Below the pieces are notes generated by a model. The model was not told the origin of the DNA. It did not search any database and saw only the letters and a program-made list of their open reading frames with translations. Shown piece after piece: positions 6,655-14,151 of a stretch of 19,184 bases of DNA. Each line of letters starts with the position of its first letter. Position 1 is the first letter of the stretch. The translations under genes were made by a program, and so were the position numbers. The stretch comes from Candidatus Margulisiibacteriota bacterium (lineage in GTDB: Bacteria; Margulisbacteria; WOR-1; XYC2-FULL-46-14; JAHJBW01). The DNA is taken from NCBI GenBank assembly GCA_018813405.1, contig JAHJBW010000060.1, positions 1 through 19,184 on the forward strand. Reading direction: 5' to 3'.

Positions 6655-6849
6655 CTGTCGCTTATTGCTCAAATGGTCTCAAATTGACACTGATCCGGAC
6701 ATTTTTATTTCGGATAGGTGATGATTTGCGTTGATTGGAGGGATTGGAGATTTTTCCATTGGTGTTATTGGCGACAGCAAAATTAGTGAAAATACGAGAT
6801 ATTTTTATTGCGCCTGCCTGGTTTGCTCGTAGATAATACTGATCATAAA

Positions 6850-6864
6850 GGGACACCATGTCCC
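6850..6864 (+). promoter_or_regulatory. Hairpin in the predicted leader of the RelA/SpoT-like gene
   Basis: GGGACA-CCA-TGTCCC is a perfect 6-base stem with a 3-base loop. If the weak promoter ending at 6837 is used, transcription would start near 6844, putting this hairpin at the very 5' end of the mRNA. A T-rich stretch (6870-6883, ending in six T) follows seven to twenty bases later. It could be an mRNA-stabilising stem, an operator or a poor attenuator. Confidence 0.35.
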
Positions 6865-6889
6865 TGGTCTTTCTAGATTTTTTGAATGT

Positions 6890-8974
6890 GTGAAATTCTC
6901 CGAAAATGGGGACGAAAATATAATGGATATGCCACCCATTCACATGAAAGTAAACTTGTTGAGGACCCTCGGCCAGAAAGCCATCAGGCTGGGTGCGAGC
7001 GCTTCCCCCAGGTCCATTCTAAGCTCCGAGTTTGGCCGGGAATTATCAGAGATACTGGATATCGTGAACAGGTCCCGCGTTGAACAGTTTGCCCAGGGCC
7101 AGTTCGATGAGCACAAATTCCTGCGCGCCGCCCGCATTTGCGCCGCAGAGCACGAGGGCCAGATGAGGAACAGCGGTGTCAAATACGCCTATCATCCCAT
7201 CGAGGTCTGCAAAAGACTGGCCAAAGACTATCACATAAACGATCAGAACGTGCTTATCGCCGCACTTCTGCACGATGTCGTCGAGGACGCTAAATACCCG
7301 TTGAGCCGCATCGAGAAAGAGTTTGGCAGTACTGTCGCCCTGCTGGTGGACGGCATGACCAAGATAGAACAGCTCGACATCGACAGGACCATCAACGAAG
7401 AGAACATCAATAAATTCATCACTCTTCTAAGCCGCGACGTGCGCCTGCTGCTTATAAAGATGGTGGACCGCGGCGTCAACCTGCTTGACCAGGAGCCGGT
7501 GATCTCGGAAAGCGGCAGGAAGAACGCTATTGAAGCGCTGGACTTTTACGTGCCGCTGGCCAGGCTCGTGGGCTTCTGGAAAGCCGCCAGCCATCTGGCT
7601 GATCTTGCTTTCCAAAAGATATACCCCGAACGTTATTTGCTGGGCAGGGAAATGATCGCCAAAAGCAAAGAGAAAAATGCCGGCCTGCTGGCGGAGATAG
7701 AAAAGAAGATAAGGGACAGATACAGAGAAATGCTCAAGAAAGAAGTTTATAAGGACGGCATTCTTTCCGATCTGGCAATAGAGAACAAAGTTAGACAAAT
7801 TGAGATCCGCTTCCACTCCCCTACTCCGCAGGAAATAGACAGCATCACAGCGGCAAGGCTGCTGCACATCACCGATTTCAAGGACGTGGCCATGATCCAG
7901 ATAATTACGCCGGAAAGGGTAGACTGCCATCAAATGGTGTATGTGCTGAGCTGTCTGGCCGAGCCAATAGATTCCCTGTCCCGGGATTATATCGGCGATC
8001 CCAAGATCAACCATTACGAAGCGCTGCATCGCGGCAATTTGTTCGGTGACGAGACCATAAGGGTACAGATAAGGACACAAAGGATGCAGGAGACCGCCAT
8101 GTACGGCGAGTCATCCTTAACCTACGACACCTCGGGCAACTTTGTTCAACCCGACCTGCCGGCCCTTCATCCCGTTAATCTAAGACGCATCCTCAGGGCA
8201 GAAACAAGATACGACAAGATGCAGATCGCGTTAGGTACTGAAAACATCAAAAAAGCCAAGGTATACTTTGAGGTTGAAGGTAAAGAGATCATCAGGGACA
8301 TTATGGCCCCGCACGACATAACCCCTCTTGAAATGGCCATCCTGGCTGACCCGGCAATGGCCATGCGCCTTTTTTCCGTCATTCACAACGGCTACAGGTA
8401 CGATATTGAAGGGCACAGGATAAAAAGGCCCACTAGGCTGTTCGTGTCCCTGACAAAAGAGTTTGTCCCGCGGGATTATTTTGCCACGGTAAAGAACCCC
8501 CTGGCAAGGGCAGACCTGCTTGAGTGGCTGAATTCCCTGTCTTCGGAAGAAAGAAAAGAGCGCTTTTCTACCCCCCTGCTTAAAGCGGTACTGTCAAAAT
8601 ATTTTATGGACCATGACCTTGTCCGGACCTATCTTTTCGATGAGGTCGAGCGGGCGCTGGCAGGGATAGGTTCGGGGAAACTATCCATGAAAGTCGCCGG
8701 CATAGCCCTGAACCAGGCCAGCCAGCACCTTGAAATTCCCCCGGTCGATATTTACAAACTGATATTAAATGCGGACAGCTATGAGCTTCGCAAACGGATA
8801 GAAGACATGCTGGAAACATGCTTTCGTCTACATAGCAAAACACTGTTGCCCGACGGCCAACTGCATGCGTCATTGATAATGGCCAATCCGATCCAAACGG
8901 ACCGCCTGAAAAAAATGATGAAGCGGCTTGATAACGAGCGAGGGCTCGCCATCACAACAAGGTACCCCCATTAA
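6890..8974 (+). CDS. RelA/SpoT-like (p)ppGpp hydrolase with degenerate synthetase domain
   Basis: A divergent long RelA/SpoT homologue (694 residues). The HD hydrolase domain (about 75-230) has its whole metal site and nearby residues: R93, H102 (YHP), H128-D129, E132-D133, D193 and N197. The central domain (about 300-410) keeps the synthetase fold marks DYIGDPKINHYEALH and VQIRT, but the catalytic glutamate two residues before the Gln of QIRT is arginine (R391), the usual Arg after 'A' in the first synthetase strand is missing, and the RxKxxYSIxxK-type segment is not recognisable. A TGS-like domain follows (about 456-525) and then an unusual helical C-terminus (540-694) without a clear ACT domain. 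I predict a hydrolase-only or regulatory enzyme. The start is uncertain: GTG at 6890, or ATG at 6923 after GGGGA. Confidence 0.85.
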   Translation: MKFSENGDENIMDMPPIHMKVNLLRTLGQKAIRLGASASPRSILSSEFGRELSEILDIVNRSRVEQFAQGQFDEHKFLRAARICAAEHEGQMRNSGVKYAYHPIEVCKRLAKDYHINDQNVLIAALLHDVVEDAKYPLSRIEKEFGSTVALLVDGMTKIEQLDIDRTINEENINKFITLLSRDVRLLLIKMVDRGVNLLDQEPVISESGRKNAIEALDFYVPLARLVGFWKAASHLADLAFQKIYPERYLLGREMIAKSKEKNAGLLAEIEKKIRDRYREMLKKEVYKDGILSDLAIENKVRQIEIRFHSPTPQEIDSITAARLLHITDFKDVAMIQIITPERVDCHQMVYVLSCLAEPIDSLSRDYIGDPKINHYEALHRGNLFGDETIRVQIRTQRMQETAMYGESSLTYDTSGNFVQPDLPALHPVNLRRILRAETRYDKMQIALGTENIKKAKVYFEVEGKEIIRDIMAPHDITPLEMAILADPAMAMRLFSVIHNGYRYDIEGHRIKRPTRLFVSLTKEFVPRDYFATVKNPLARADLLEWLNSLSSEERKERFSTPLLKAVLSKYFMDHDLVRTYLFDEVERALAGIGSGKLSMKVAGIALNQASQHLEIPPVDIYKLILNADSYELRKRIEDMLETCFRLHSKTLLPDGQLHASLIMANPIQTDRLKKMMKRLDNERGLAITTRYPH

Positions 8975-9035
8975 GAACCCCTGAAATTATCTCTCAAAAT
9001 TAACGATATATAGATAGAAAAGAGGCGCGATCTCT

Positions 9036-9320
9036 ATGAATGCAATGGTAAAGTATAGCATCGAGAACTTTAAAGAGCTTTTGGAAGAGCTGGCCCGCAC
9101 CAACAAGCCGGAATATCTTTTTGAGCTGGAGGACATGATAATCGGAGAGCTTACCAGGATCCTTTCGACCGACACCCCCGCCCTTGCCCGGCAAAAGATA
9201 CTGGCCATCAAACAGAAAATGCTTGCCGAGATGCACTCCGAACCAAACGTTAAACCGCTGTTGAGGAGCTTTCAGACATCCATCGAAGGCGCCATCAGTT
9301 CAGCTTTACAATGCATTTAG
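9036..9320 (+). CDS. Small helical protein of unknown function
   Basis: A 94-residue predicted soluble helical protein, rich in Leu, Glu and Lys, with no cysteine pattern, signal or membrane segment and no family I recognise. GAGG lies 11 bases before the ATG; an alternative ATG is at 9045. It follows the RelA/SpoT-like gene by 61 bases on the same strand and could be co-transcribed. Its last 26 bases overlap the 3' end of rnfB on the other strand, which tempers confidence, but codon use and the amphipathic pattern look real. Confidence 0.65.
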   Translation: MNAMVKYSIENFKELLEELARTNKPEYLFELEDMIIGELTRILSTDTPALARQKILAIKQKMLAEMHSEPNVKPLLRSFQTSIEGAISSALQCI

Positions 9321-10101
9321 TAGGACATTTCTCAATAGCAGTATTTGCCGCCCCCTGCTGGCACTTCTTGTAATCCGCCACGCTCGCCAGATTACCGGTC
9401 ACCACAAAAGCCCCGTCCGGCGAGTTCTTTTCACAGAGCTTGCAGGCAATGCAGGCCACTTTGCAATTCTTGCGCGAAACCGCTCCTTTGTCCTTTGAAG
9501 AACATTTCACTATCACGTCCTGGTCGCAGGGTATAAGAGCGATTATCCGTGTGGGGCAATTCTTTACGCAAATGCCGCAGCCAGTGCACTTTTCGATATC
9601 GACCACCGCCACGCCGCTTTCAGCCACATGGATGGCGTCAAAGGGGCAGGCCTTTGCGCAGTCGCCAAAGCCCAGGCACCCGTAATTGCAGGCCTTGGGC
9701 CCGCAGTCCACCATGCGCGCCGCGGCGCAGGTCTTTATTCCCCGATACTCGGCTTTGTCGGCCGCGTTGGCCCTGGTACCGGCGCAAAAAACCTCGGCCC
9801 TCTTTTTGACCGAGGCGGAGGTTTCTATGCCAAGTATGGCGGCTATCTTGTCGGCAACCGCCTGTCCACCGGGCGGACAGCCCAGCCCTTCCAGACTGCC
9901 GTGTTCGGCTATTTTTTCAGCCAGCCCGTGACAGCCGGGAAATCCGCAACCCCCGCAGTTAAGGCCGGGCAAAGCGTTCATTATCTCTTCAACGCGCGGG
10001 TCTTCCCGCACTTTCAGCTTTTGGTTGGCGACCACCAGCACCACAGCGAAAAACATGGCCAGCAGTCCCATCGTAAAAATTGATATTAAAATTATGCTCA
10101 T
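9295..10101 (-). CDS. rnfB: Rnf complex ferredoxin-type subunit RnfB
   Basis: RnfB takes electrons from reduced ferredoxin and passes them into the membrane complex. The 268 residues begin with one membrane helix (about 3-25), then the Fe-S domain with C49, C52, C57 and C75. A polyferredoxin region follows: C142/C148/C152, C172-C175-C178-C182 (CTGCGICVKNCP), and a third group C192, C200, C213, C217, C220, C223. In this last group the expected fourth cysteine of CxxCxxCxxxC is serine (S227, codon TCG), with further cysteines at C259 and C263. The start overlaps the rnfA stop (ATGA). It is the last gene of rnfCDGEAB and overlaps the 94-residue gene on the opposite strand. Confidence 0.95.
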   Translation of the reverse strand: MSIILISIFTMGLLAMFFAVVLVVANQKLKVREDPRVEEIMNALPGLNCGGCGFPGCHGLAEKIAEHGSLEGLGCPPGGQAVADKIAAILGIETSASVKKRAEVFCAGTRANAADKAEYRGIKTCAAARMVDCGPKACNYGCLGFGDCAKACPFDAIHVAESGVAVVDIEKCTGCGICVKNCPTRIIALIPCDQDVIVKCSSKDKGAVSRKNCKVACIACKLCEKNSPDGAFVVTGNLASVADYKKCQQGAANTAIEKCPTKCIVKLN

Positions 10102-10676
10102 CCTGAAATTAACCCCGCGAATCCCATGAAAGCTAGCGCCAAAAGTCCCGCGATAATAAGCGTGATCGGCGCGCCCTTAAAGGCCTCGGGCACCGGCGCC
10201 CTGTCCAGTTCTTCTCGTATGCCAGCCATTATGACCAGCGCCAGGGTAAACCCTACGCCGGCCGCGAAAGCAAAGACCACCGTTTGGATAAAGTTATACT
10301 GCCTTAGCGCGGCAAACAGCGCCAGGCCCAGAATGGCGCAGTTGGTGGTAATGAGCGGCAGAAATATTCCCAGTCCGCGATAAAGCGCCGGGCTCGCCTT
10401 GCGTATGAACATTTCAACGAACTGCACCAGGGAAGCGATCACGATAATGAACGAGACATACTGCAAATAGCCCATGTTATACGGGATAAGTATGTAATTG
10501 TTGATGAGCCAGGTGGCCAGCGCCGCCAGCACCATGACAAAGGTTGTGGCCGCGCCCATGCTGACGGACTTTTCTATCTTGTTGGACACGCCCAGGAACG
10601 GACAGATGCCAAGAAAATACGACAACACGAAGTTGTTAACTATCGCGGCAGATAAGAATATTAATACCAGGTCCAC
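10098..10676 (-). CDS. rnfA: Rnf complex membrane subunit RnfA
   Basis: An integral membrane subunit of 192 residues with about six hydrophobic helices. It is homologous to RnfE and to NqrE, and the pair forms the inner core that carries an Fe-S centre and takes part in ion transport. The N-terminal segment 'AAIVNNFVLSYFLGICPFLGVS' region with its cysteine, and the 'TTNCAILGLALFA' segment (second conserved cysteine), are the family marks. It begins with GTG, two bases after the rnfE stop, with GAGGTG as ribosome-binding site, and overlaps rnfB by ATGA. These spacings show tight translational coupling. Confidence 0.96.
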   Translation of the reverse strand: MDLVLIFLSAAIVNNFVLSYFLGICPFLGVSNKIEKSVSMGAATTFVMVLAALATWLINNYILIPYNMGYLQYVSFIIVIASLVQFVEMFIRKASPALYRGLGIFLPLITTNCAILGLALFAALRQYNFIQTVVFAFAAGVGFTLALVIMAGIREELDRAPVPEAFKGAPITLIIAGLLALAFMGFAGLISG

Positions 10677-10678
10677 AA

Positions 10679-11311
10679 TTACACCTCACATGCCGGAGCA
10701 GGTTTTTTCTTCCTGTTCCGCAGCATATTAATACCGCCGATCATAAGGCCGAGCGTGATGAACGCGCCGCCCGGCAGTATCATAATGACCCACGGCTCAA
10801 ACCATGAGCCCAAAATCCGCGCGCCAAAAACAGAACCATTACCCAGCAATTCCCTGACAGAGCCAAGCACCGTAAGCGCCAGGCTAAAACCAACACCCAT
10901 CCCCAGCGCGTCTATGAACGAACGACCCACATTATTACGCGAAGCAAAGGCCTCGGCCCGGCCTAAAATGATACAGTTTACCACTATCAGTGGAACATAC
11001 GGGCCCAGGGCCTTGCTTATGACGGGGAAATTTCCCGCCATGAACATGTCGGCCAGGGTCACAAATGTGGCAATGATGACCACATAGACCGGTATCCTGA
11101 CCCCGGCAGGCACAAGACTGCGGACCATGGATACCACCACGCTGGAACAAATGAGCACAAAAGAGGTAGCCAGGCCCATGGCCAGGCCGTTTATGGCAAT
11201 ATTGGTCACCGCCAGCGTCGGGCACATGCCCAAAAGCTGCCTGAAGGTGGGCGACTCGTCCCACAGGCCTTTCGCAAAGTCGTACCAGAGAGTTACTTTG
11301 TTTTCAGCCAA
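10679..11311 (-). CDS. rnfE: Rnf complex membrane subunit RnfE
   Basis: An integral membrane subunit of 210 residues, homologous to RnfA and NqrD. It has the typical opening 'FAKGLWDESPTFRQLLGMCPTLAVT', quoted here only in part as KGLW and LGMCPTLAVT, and the second conserved cysteine in VVNCIILGRAEAFA; about six membrane helices follow. The C-terminus is short and basic. The start codon is TTG (11309-11311) inside the end of rnfG, with GAGGTG just upstream; there is no later methionine before the conserved region, so the rare start is likely real. It overlaps rnfG by 19 bases and precedes rnfA by two. Confidence 0.95.
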   Translation of the reverse strand: MAENKVTLWYDFAKGLWDESPTFRQLLGMCPTLAVTNIAINGLAMGLATSFVLICSSVVVSMVRSLVPAGVRIPVYVVIIATFVTLADMFMAGNFPVISKALGPYVPLIVVNCIILGRAEAFASRNNVGRSFIDALGMGVGFSLALTVLGSVRELLGNGSVFGARILGSWFEPWVIMILPGGAFITLGLMIGGINMLRNRKKKPAPACEV

Positions 11312-11832
11312 CCCTGCACCTCGTTGTTAATGATGTTCACGACCGATCGGGAAGAGACCGTGGCCCCGGTAATGGCCTGTATCTGGTAGTCGGTCTCGGG
11401 CTTCTGGTTCTTTACGTATTCAATGTTCCTGGATGTCGTAAGCCCCTTGAACTGGTCCATAAATTCCGGCGCGGCGATCTTGGCGCCCATGCCCGGGGTC
11501 TCTACCTGCTCCAGCACCAAAATCCCCGTCATCTTTTGCCTGGAAGCGTCAACTCCCACGATCATCTTGATGGTGCCCTGATAACCGGTCCCGGCCGCCT
11601 GCAGGGCATAGCCCGTCAAGTTGCCGTCTTTATCAAAGCACTCGTAGACATTCTCTCCGCTCTGCTTAAAGCTGTCCACATCCGGCAATACCTGATAAAT
11701 GGCAGCCTTAAGGTTTTGTTCCCTGACCTGCGCTATTTTGGGAGCCGTAAGGTTATTGGCATAGACCAGCACCCCACCGGAAAGCAGTCCGACCAGGGTG
11801 AGCACCACTATCATCCTTACCGATTCTTTCAT
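11293..11832 (-). CDS. rnfG: Rnf complex FMN-binding subunit RnfG
   Basis: A 179-residue subunit anchored by one N-terminal helix (about 7-25), with an extracytoplasmic FMN domain. FMN is attached covalently to a threonine in the motif [ST]GAT; here it is ITGATVSS with T158 as the acceptor. GMGAKIAAPEFMDQF is another family block. RnfG passes electrons between RnfD/RnfB and the rest of the complex. The ATG overlaps the rnfD stop (ATGA). Covalent flavinylation requires an ApbE-type flavin transferase, and no such gene is in this window. Confidence 0.95.
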   Translation of the reverse strand: MKESVRMIVVLTLVGLLSGGVLVYANNLTAPKIAQVREQNLKAAIYQVLPDVDSFKQSGENVYECFDKDGNLTGYALQAAGTGYQGTIKMIVGVDASRQKMTGILVLEQVETPGMGAKIAAPEFMDQFKGLTTSRNIEYVKNQKPETDYQIQAITGATVSSRSVVNIINNEVQGWLKTK

Positions 11833-12770
11833 TTCTTCTTGCCTTTACCAAATATTTTGGGGCGTGTGTACCTGTTTATGAGCGGGGTCAGCGCGTTCAT
11901 AAGCAGGATAGAGAACATGACGCCTTCGGGCAGTCCGCCCCAGGCGCGTATCACTATTACTATAATGCCGGCGCCAATGCCAAATATCCAGGTGCCCAGC
12001 CTGGTGACAGGAGTGGTGACCAGGTCGGTCGCCATAAAAAAGGCGCCTATCAACAGGCCGCCGGCCAGCACCTGAAAGAGCGGGCCCGGGTATTTAGCCG
12101 GGTCGATCAGCCAGAGTATTCCGCCCAGCGCCGCTACCGTGCCGACATAGGCCGCGGGCATGCGCCAGTCGATAATCTTTGCGAAAATAAGGAAAGCCCC
12201 GCCAATAAGCAGAGCCAAGGCCGAGGTCTCGCCGATGCATCCGCCCACATTACCGATGAACAGCTTGATGAGCGGAGTTCCCTCACCGCCGAATTTCCAC
12301 AGGGTGAGCGGCGTGGCGGTGGTGGTGGCATCCAAAAATTTCCAGGTCTTCATAAAGGTCGGGAACGAGGCTACCAGAAAGCCGCGTCCCACCAGGGCCG
12401 GGTTAAATATGTTGTAGCCCAGCCCGCCAAACAGCACTTTGCCTATGGCGATGGCTACAACGGACCCGATGGCCGCCATATAAAGCGGCATTAGCGGTGA
12501 AATGGTAAGCGCCAACAGCAGTCCGGTAATGGCTGCCGAGCCGTCCATGACGGTGTTTTCTTTTTTCATGAGCAGGCACATCAGCCATTCGGTGACGACA
12601 GCCGTGACCACACAGGTAGCTATGACCATCAAAGCCGGCAATCCGAAGAAGATGACCCCTGCCAGCGATGCCGGCAGCAGCGCCAGGATCACGCCGTACA
12701 TCATGCCCGGTACCGAGCCAAAGCCCTTGATATGCGGCGCGTGCGATATTATTAGTTTTGTTCCGCTCAT
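11829..12770 (-). CDS. rnfD: Rnf complex flavin-binding membrane subunit RnfD
   Basis: A 313-residue multispanning protein, homologous to NqrB, that helps form the ion path and carries covalent FMN. It begins MSGTKLIISHAPHIKG, matching the family's 'SSPH' opening. The reading frame is open 30 codons further upstream, but the ATG at 12768-12770 gives an ATGA overlap with rnfC and is the right start. Residues 149-155 (TTTATPL) fit the flavin attachment motif, with T153 the likely acceptor. GRGFLVASFP, FNPALVGR and FFMATDLVTTP are other family blocks. Confidence 0.95.
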   Translation of the reverse strand: MSGTKLIISHAPHIKGFGSVPGMMYGVILALLPASLAGVIFFGLPALMVIATCVVTAVVTEWLMCLLMKKENTVMDGSAAITGLLLALTISPLMPLYMAAIGSVVAIAIGKVLFGGLGYNIFNPALVGRGFLVASFPTFMKTWKFLDATTTATPLTLWKFGGEGTPLIKLFIGNVGGCIGETSALALLIGGAFLIFAKIIDWRMPAAYVGTVAALGGILWLIDPAKYPGPLFQVLAGGLLIGAFFMATDLVTTPVTRLGTWIFGIGAGIIVIVIRAWGGLPEGVMFSILLMNALTPLINRYTRPKIFGKGKKK

Positions 12771-14032
12771 TTGGCCGACTGCCTCATTTTCATTTTTCCA
12801 TATTTTATCCAGTGAACAAGTGGAATGTTTGCCGGGCAAACATAGCTGCAGCTGCCGCATTCTATGCAGTCCATGCCCCCCCAGTCGTCAAATTCGTCAT
12901 TTACATCGTGCTCGGCATAGGATGCCAGCCTGGTTGGCACCAGGAACATGGGACAATGGTCAACACAGCGGCCGCACTTTACGCAGGGGTATACTTTTTC
13001 TTCTTTGGCTTCAGACCTTGTAAGTACCAGGATCGAAGATGTCGCTTTTACAACAGGCACATCAAGCGTATCTTGCGTCACGCCCATCATGGGGCCGCCC
13101 ATTATTACCTTGGCCGCGTCCTCGGTCAGGCCCTCGCACTGGCTGATGACATCCGCGAAAGTAGTTCCTATTCTTACCAGCAGGTTTTGCGGTTGTTTTA
13201 CTCCGTTGCCAGTAACGGTTAGCACCCTTTCAATGAGCGGAAGCCCGGACCTGATTGCAGTATTTACCGCAATGGCTGTCGCCACATTGCTGACCACCAC
13301 ACCCACATCAAGCGGCAGTCCGCCGGATGGGACTTCTCTGTCGAGCACCGCTTTAATGAGCAATTTTTCTCCGCCCTGCGGATATTTCGGTTTGACCCTT
13401 ACCACTTCGACGCGCTTCTGGCGCATAACTTCAATGGCGTCCGGCTTGTTGGCTTCGATGCCGATAATAAGGTTGCGCGCCCCCACCGCCTTCTGGATGG
13501 CCTGGGCGCCGGCGACTATCTCGTCGGGCATCTCCAGCATCATGCGGTGGTCGGCAGTAATGTAAGGCTCGCACTCACAGCCGTTAATGATGACAGTATC
13601 GATGGGCTTGTCCGCCGGGGGTGATATCTTGAAAGCGGTGGGAAAAGCCGCGCCGCCCATGCCAACAATGCCCGCCTCGCGCACAATTGACCTGATCTTT
13701 TCGGCAGAAAGGCTATTGAGCTCTCCGTGCGGCTTCATTGAAGGATCGGGCGTGTTTTGCGCGTCGGACTGGATGACAATGGCATTGTCCACCGACATGA
13801 CCTTACCCGAAACGCTGGCATGTACAGGAGCGGATATCTTGCTTTTTGAGTCCCCTATCTTTTGGCCAAGCTTGACCTCGTCGCCAGCCTTGACCAGCGG
13901 TTCACACGGGGCGCCAAGATGTTGTGAGAGCGGTATCACAACCTTTTGGGGCGGCTGCGATTTTTTTATAGGAAGGTGTTCGGTCTTTTCCTTAAAATCG
14001 TGGGGGTGTATCCCCTGCTTAAATGTCTTCAT
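12767..14032 (-). CDS. rnfC: Rnf complex NADH-oxidoreductase subunit RnfC
   Basis: A 421-residue peripheral cytoplasmic subunit where NAD is reduced or NADH oxidised. It has an N-terminal barrel-sandwich part (KAGDEVKLGQKIGDSKSKI segment near 48-66), the FMN/NADH site GMGGAAFPT (about 124-132) with INGCECEPY (150-157), and two [4Fe-4S] motifs near the C-terminus: C350-C353-C356-C360 and C389-C392-C395-C399. The ATG at 14032 is chosen, not the one at 14059: AAAGG precedes it, MKTFKQGIHP matches the family, and the upstream ATG lies within the predicted -10 box. It is the first gene of rnfCDGEAB, the order seen in acetogens and clostridia. Confidence 0.96.
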   Translation of the reverse strand: MKTFKQGIHPHDFKEKTEHLPIKKSQPPQKVVIPLSQHLGAPCEPLVKAGDEVKLGQKIGDSKSKISAPVHASVSGKVMSVDNAIVIQSDAQNTPDPSMKPHGELNSLSAEKIRSIVREAGIVGMGGAAFPTAFKISPPADKPIDTVIINGCECEPYITADHRMMLEMPDEIVAGAQAIQKAVGARNLIIGIEANKPDAIEVMRQKRVEVVRVKPKYPQGGEKLLIKAVLDREVPSGGLPLDVGVVVSNVATAIAVNTAIRSGLPLIERVLTVTGNGVKQPQNLLVRIGTTFADVISQCEGLTEDAAKVIMGGPMMGVTQDTLDVPVVKATSSILVLTRSEAKEEKVYPCVKCGRCVDHCPMFLVPTRLASYAEHDVNDEFDDWGGMDCIECGSCSYVCPANIPLVHWIKYGKMKMRQSAK

Positions 14033-14049
14033 TTTTGTAGAACCTTTGA

Positions 14050-14078
14050 ATTTTAGCATATTTTGCTTTTTTGGACAA
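14050..14078 (-). promoter_or_regulatory. Promoter of the rnf operon
   Basis: On the minus strand TTGTCC (14078-14073), a 17-base spacer, and TAAAAT (14055-14050), preceded by TGC, making it also an extended -10 element. Transcription would begin near 14043, leaving a leader of about 11 bases before the rnfC ATG. This is the only good promoter seen for the six rnf genes. Confidence 0.65.
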
Positions 14079-14098
14079 CTGTAGCAAATCGTGTGAAA

Positions 14099-14127
14099 TT
14101 GGCATGAAAATTGCTAGATAATATAGT
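14099..14127 (+). promoter_or_regulatory. Promoter of the NHL-protein gene
   Basis: TTGGCA (14099-14104), a 17-base spacer, then TATAGT (14122-14127). It would start transcription near 14134, which rules out the in-frame ATG at 14128 and favours the ATG at 14152. A second TATAAT lies at 14139-14144, seven bases before that ATG, without a matching -35. It is back to back with the rnf promoter. Confidence 0.5.
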
Positions 14128-14151
14128 ATGAAGGAGAGTATAATAGGTCCT

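Larger units (their letters stand above)
6446..6889. other. 444-bp divergent intergenic region with small inverted repeats
   Basis: This is the only long gap in the window. It separates the kinase operon (minus) from the RelA/SpoT-like gene (plus). It is AT-rich, with no convincing gene, tRNA or CRISPR. It holds the inverted repeats listed separately at 6498-6508, 6506-6534, 6637-6654 and 6850-6864. A possible weak promoter for the RelA/SpoT-like gene is TTGCGC (6808-6813), 18 bases, GATAAT (6832-6837). A minus-strand reading frame is open from 6943 to 6662 but has no ribosome-binding site and an unlikely composition. Confidence 0.6.

Noticed and set aside
6600..6700. Possible tRNA or small RNA around the GGATCA/TGATCC inverted repeat
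   Set aside because: No cloverleaf, anticodon stem or T-loop sequence (GTTCRANNC) can be fitted; only one 6-base stem is present.
6662..6943. Minus-strand 93-codon open frame in the divergent region
   Set aside because: It starts inside the RelA/SpoT-like gene, has no ribosome-binding site, no hydrophobic core pattern and looks like translated non-coding AT-rich sequence.
7427..8080. Minus-strand 217-codon open frame opposite the RelA/SpoT-like gene
   Set aside because: It is an antisense shadow of a clear multidomain gene, with no domain of its own.
12771..12860. Thirty-codon N-terminal extension of RnfD
   Set aside because: It overlaps the C-terminal coding sequence of rnfC; the ATG at 12770 gives the standard ATGA overlap and the family N-terminus.
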